Assembly (NCBI GenBank): GCA_016938535.1
Contig: JAFGUL010000093.1
Coordinates: forward strand, 1 to 8,543
Direction: 5' to 3'
Origin: Candidatus Delongbacteria bacterium
GTDB taxonomy: Bacteria; Delongbacteria; UBA4055
Length of the DNA stretch: 8,543 nt
Position 1 is the first letter of the stretch. Each line of letters begins with the position of its first letter. The notes below the pieces were generated by a model. That model was not told the DNA's origin and made no database searches. It worked only from the letters and a program-made list of their open reading frames with translations. The position numbers were made by a program, and so were the translations under genes. Below are positions 6,877 through 8,543 of this stretch, piece after piece.

Positions 6877-7734
6877 ATGTACAGAACAGTATTTCTTTTA
6901 TTATCGATGAATATTTTCATTTTCGCTGCAAGTGCGGCACCTGAGCTTCCAAAAGAAGAGATCAGAGAACAGAAGGTGCAGGAAAAAGTAGTCAAGGATG
7001 AAACTTCTGTCAAAAAAACTGAAACCGCTCAAGTATTAAAGAAGGAATCAGCTCCTACAAAAGAATTTATGGAAAGCATGAAAGAAGTAGGAGAAATAGA
7101 CTTCAGGCTGGGAGAACTAAAAGTCAGGAACCGTGCGAAGATCGGAGATCTGGATGAAGAGGATAAAGTGTTTGAAAAAGACACTCTTATAACGGGTTCT
7201 GAGTCACGATGCGAGATAAAACTCTCTGACGGAAGTCTCATAAGACTTAATGAGAAAACAAAATACATCATAGATAAATACGAGCAGTCATCCGGAAATA
7301 TTGCCTTCAGCGGTTATCTTGTTTCAGGCGAATCATGGACGAATGTAAATAAGACAGGTTCAGAAAAGAAGGATTTCAATGTGAGATCACCGATAGCAGT
7401 AGCTGCCGTCATAGGTACGGCATATAAAATGAATGCTGACGGAAGTCTGACCGAGATATCAGTGCTTGACGGTCAGGTGAATGTTGATCTTGAAAAGGAA
7501 AAGAAATCCGAGCTTAAGATCGAGCCGAAGACCGAAAAAACAGGCAGTCTTGCTCCTAAACAGTCAATGGCTCCAAAACAGATCCCGGGACCTTATGAGG
7601 TGACCCTTACAGAATGGATATCGATCGTGAAGGGAGAGAAGATCAGCATAAGGAATGACGGAAAGTATAATAAGACGAAAACTGATGTCAATGTGCTGAT
7701 ACAGGAATGGGACGCTTTTAAAGCAAGACGATAA
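6877..7734 (+). CDS. Exported FecR-domain protein of unknown role
   Basis: A 285-residue protein with a Sec signal peptide (MYRTVFLLLSMNIFIFAASA, cleavage expected near A20-A21). A Lys/Glu-rich, probably disordered stretch follows (22-70). A FecR-like beta domain spans about 79-203: KVRNRAKIGD, DTLITGSESRCEIKLSDGS (102-120), RLNEKTKYIID (123-133), VIGTAYKMNADGSLTEISVL (178-197) and LDGQVNV (197-203). A Lys/Pro linker with a doubled APKQ (226-229, 232-235) leads to a C-terminal segment ending in a basic tail. Classic FecR is an inner-membrane anti-sigma partner, but here there is no cytoplasmic anti-sigma region, internal transmembrane helix or adjacent ECF sigma gene, so a periplasmic or surface structural or binding role is more likely. 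It is the last gene of the operon, just before the terminator. Specific function not recognised. Confidence 0.85.
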   Translation: MYRTVFLLLSMNIFIFAASAAPELPKEEIREQKVQEKVVKDETSVKKTETAQVLKKESAPTKEFMESMKEVGEIDFRLGELKVRNRAKIGDLDEEDKVFEKDTLITGSESRCEIKLSDGSLIRLNEKTKYIIDKYEQSSGNIAFSGYLVSGESWTNVNKTGSEKKDFNVRSPIAVAAVIGTAYKMNADGSLTEISVLDGQVNVDLEKEKKSELKIEPKTEKTGSLAPKQSMAPKQIPGPYEVTLTEWISIVKGEKISIRNDGKYNKTKTDVNVLIQEWDAFKARR

Positions 7735-7741
7735 ATTTTCT

Positions 7742-7767
7742 AAGGGCAATTCGGTTGCCCTTTTTTT
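7742..7767 (+). terminator. Rho-independent terminator of the kdsA-to-FecR operon
   Basis: The stem GGGCAA (7744-7749) pairs with TTGCCC (7755-7760) around a TTCGG loop and is followed by seven T residues. Flanking AA can pair with the first T residues. It begins eight bases after the FecR-domain stop codon and ends 21 bases before the iorA start codon. Confidence 0.9.
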
Positions 7768-7776
7768 ATAACCTGC

Positions 7777-7783
7777 AAAGGAG
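7777..7783 (+). promoter_or_regulatory. Strong ribosome binding site of iorA
   Basis: AAAGGAG with a five-base spacer to ATG at 7789 is the best Shine-Dalgarno site in the window. It suggests high translation and fixes the start. Confidence 0.75.
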
Positions 7784-7788
7784 CATTT

Positions 7789-8543
7789 ATGAAAAAATTT
7801 CACGAACAGCTTACAGATAAACAACCATGGCAGGGATTGTTCATGGGAAACCATGCGGTAGCGAGAGCAATGCTCGAAGCGGGTGTTAAAGTTATAACGA
7901 GTTACCCGGGTTCGCCCACACCGGAAATAGCCGAGGCTTTGAACAGCGTTCCCGAAGAAATGAGAAATTATCATTTCGAGTGGGCGACCAACGAAAAAGT
8001 GGCTACCGAAGTAGCCTTCGGCTCCAGCATCAACGGCAACATGTCCGTTGTTTTCTTCAAGTCGGTCGGGCTGAATGTTGCCGCCGATTCGCTAGTTCAG
8101 CTCGGACTGATGAACCTTACCGGCGGACTTGTAGTGATCCTCGGCGACGACCCGGGCGCGAACTCCAGCCAGAACGAGCAGGACAACCGACATTTTGCGA
8201 GAATGTCGTACATTCCGGTCATGGAGCCTGCCACTCCTACAGAAGCGTACAAAATGTTTCTTGAGGCTGCAAAACTCTCTAAAAAACATCAGATGCCGAT
8301 AATACTCCGTATGACTACGCATGTATGCCACGCCAAAGAGCTCATCAGCTTCGGCGCGATAGGTGAGAGTAAAGGATTTAAGGCTGAATTCGATGTGAAG
8401 AACGGGCCTTATCTGCCTATAACCAGAAGCGTATTCCCTCTCAAGAAAAAAGCGATGGAGAAACTCGATCTTATTAAAAAAGAGTCGGAGAAGTCACCTT
8501 TCAATAAAATTTACGCACCTTTCGGATCCGAAGAGATCAACGG
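7789..8543 (+). CDS. iorA: Indolepyruvate:ferredoxin oxidoreductase alpha subunit, 5' part only
   Basis: The first 251 residues of a thiamine-diphosphate-dependent 2-oxoacid:ferredoxin oxidoreductase that oxidatively decarboxylates arylpyruvates from aromatic amino acids to acyl-CoA, reducing ferredoxin in anaerobes. Visible motifs of the IorA N-terminal domain are GNHAVARAMLEAGV (20-33), SYPGSPTPEI (38-47), EWATNEKVATEVAFGSS (64-80), FFKSVGLNVAADSL (89-102) and GDDPGANSSQNEQDNR (119-134); EP (146-147) and RMTTHVCH (173-180) follow. The Glu of EWATNEK is the probable TPP-activating residue. The C-terminal TPP and ferredoxin regions lie beyond the edge, as would iorB. Positions 7981-8220 are about 56 percent GC with C-ending codons, unlike upstream genes. 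A paralogous 2-oxoacid oxidoreductase is less likely given the NEK and SSQNEQD motifs. Confidence 0.9.
   Translation, partial: MKKFHEQLTDKQPWQGLFMGNHAVARAMLEAGVKVITSYPGSPTPEIAEALNSVPEEMRNYHFEWATNEKVATEVAFGSSINGNMSVVFFKSVGLNVAADSLVQLGLMNLTGGLVVILGDDPGANSSQNEQDNRHFARMSYIPVMEPATPTEAYKMFLEAAKLSKKHQMPIILRMTTHVCHAKELISFGAIGESKGFKAEFDVKNGPYLPITRSVFPLKKKAMEKLDLIKKESEKSPFNKIYAPFGSEEIN

Noticed and set aside
6865..6879. GTG at 6865 as start of the FecR-domain gene
   Set aside because: No ribosome site in front; the G-tract it overlaps is ideally spaced for ATG at 6877, which also begins directly with the signal peptide.
7550..7590. Doubled APKQ segment as a tandem repeat
   Set aside because: Only two short copies, imperfect at DNA level, within a low-complexity Lys/Pro linker; not meaningful as a repeat array.
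7564..7974. A 136-codon minus-strand frame over the FecR gene end, terminator and iorA start
   Set aside because: It would translate through the terminator hairpin and a strong iorA ribosome site and is antisense to two real genes.
7980..8264. A 94-codon Arg-rich plus-strand frame
   Set aside because: It is an out-of-frame reading of the GC-richer part of iorA, whose own frame shows conserved motifs throughout.

Overview
The window looks like chromosomal DNA from a Gram-negative, probably anaerobic bacterium with AT-rich DNA and heavy use of AGA/AGG arginine codons. The outer-membrane inference rests on Kdo synthesis genes (kdsA, a kdsC-type phosphatase) and an LptC-type lipopolysaccharide-transport lipoprotein. 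The anaerobic inference rests on the start of an indolepyruvate:ferredoxin oxidoreductase alpha subunit (iorA). The RNA polymerase omega-like protein and the free-standing secreted FecR-domain protein remind me of the Fibrobacteres-Chlorobi-Bacteroidetes side of the tree or related candidate phyla. That placement is an impression and was not tested.

Layout. (1) Positions 1-1865, minus strand: a membrane sensor histidine kinase whose C-terminal end runs off the left edge. It has an extracytoplasmic Cache-like sensor, a cysteine-rich PAS domain, HisKA and HATPase_c. (2) Positions 1866-2009: a divergent intergenic region. It carries a convincing extended -10 promoter firing right and a 7-bp inverted repeat over its expected transcription start. 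(3) Positions 2010-7734, plus strand: eight tightly packed genes, kdsA, kdsC, lptC, yicC, gmk, rpoZ-like, coaBC and a FecR-domain gene. Neighbours overlap or lie at most about 21 bases apart, and the run ends in a strong intrinsic terminator at 7742-7767. It reads as one operon. (4) Position 7789 to the right edge: the 5' part of iorA, higher in GC than the rest.

The operon joins two modules. The first makes Kdo (KdsA condenses arabinose-5-phosphate with PEP; the KdsC-type enzyme dephosphorylates Kdo-8-phosphate) and supplies one LPS-export part, LptC; lptA and lptB do not follow. The second is the widespread yicC-gmk-rpoZ-coaBC housekeeping block (RNA turnover, GMP kinase, RNA polymerase omega, coenzyme A synthesis). 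The last gene encodes an exported FecR-domain protein of unknown role.

No mobile element, CRISPR array, tRNA or rRNA was seen. I found no clear new multi-gene system. The points most worth a second look are the cysteine-rich PAS kinase, the LptC/housekeeping fusion operon ending in a FecR protein, the terminator packed against iorA with no obvious promoter, and the inverted repeat at the operon start.
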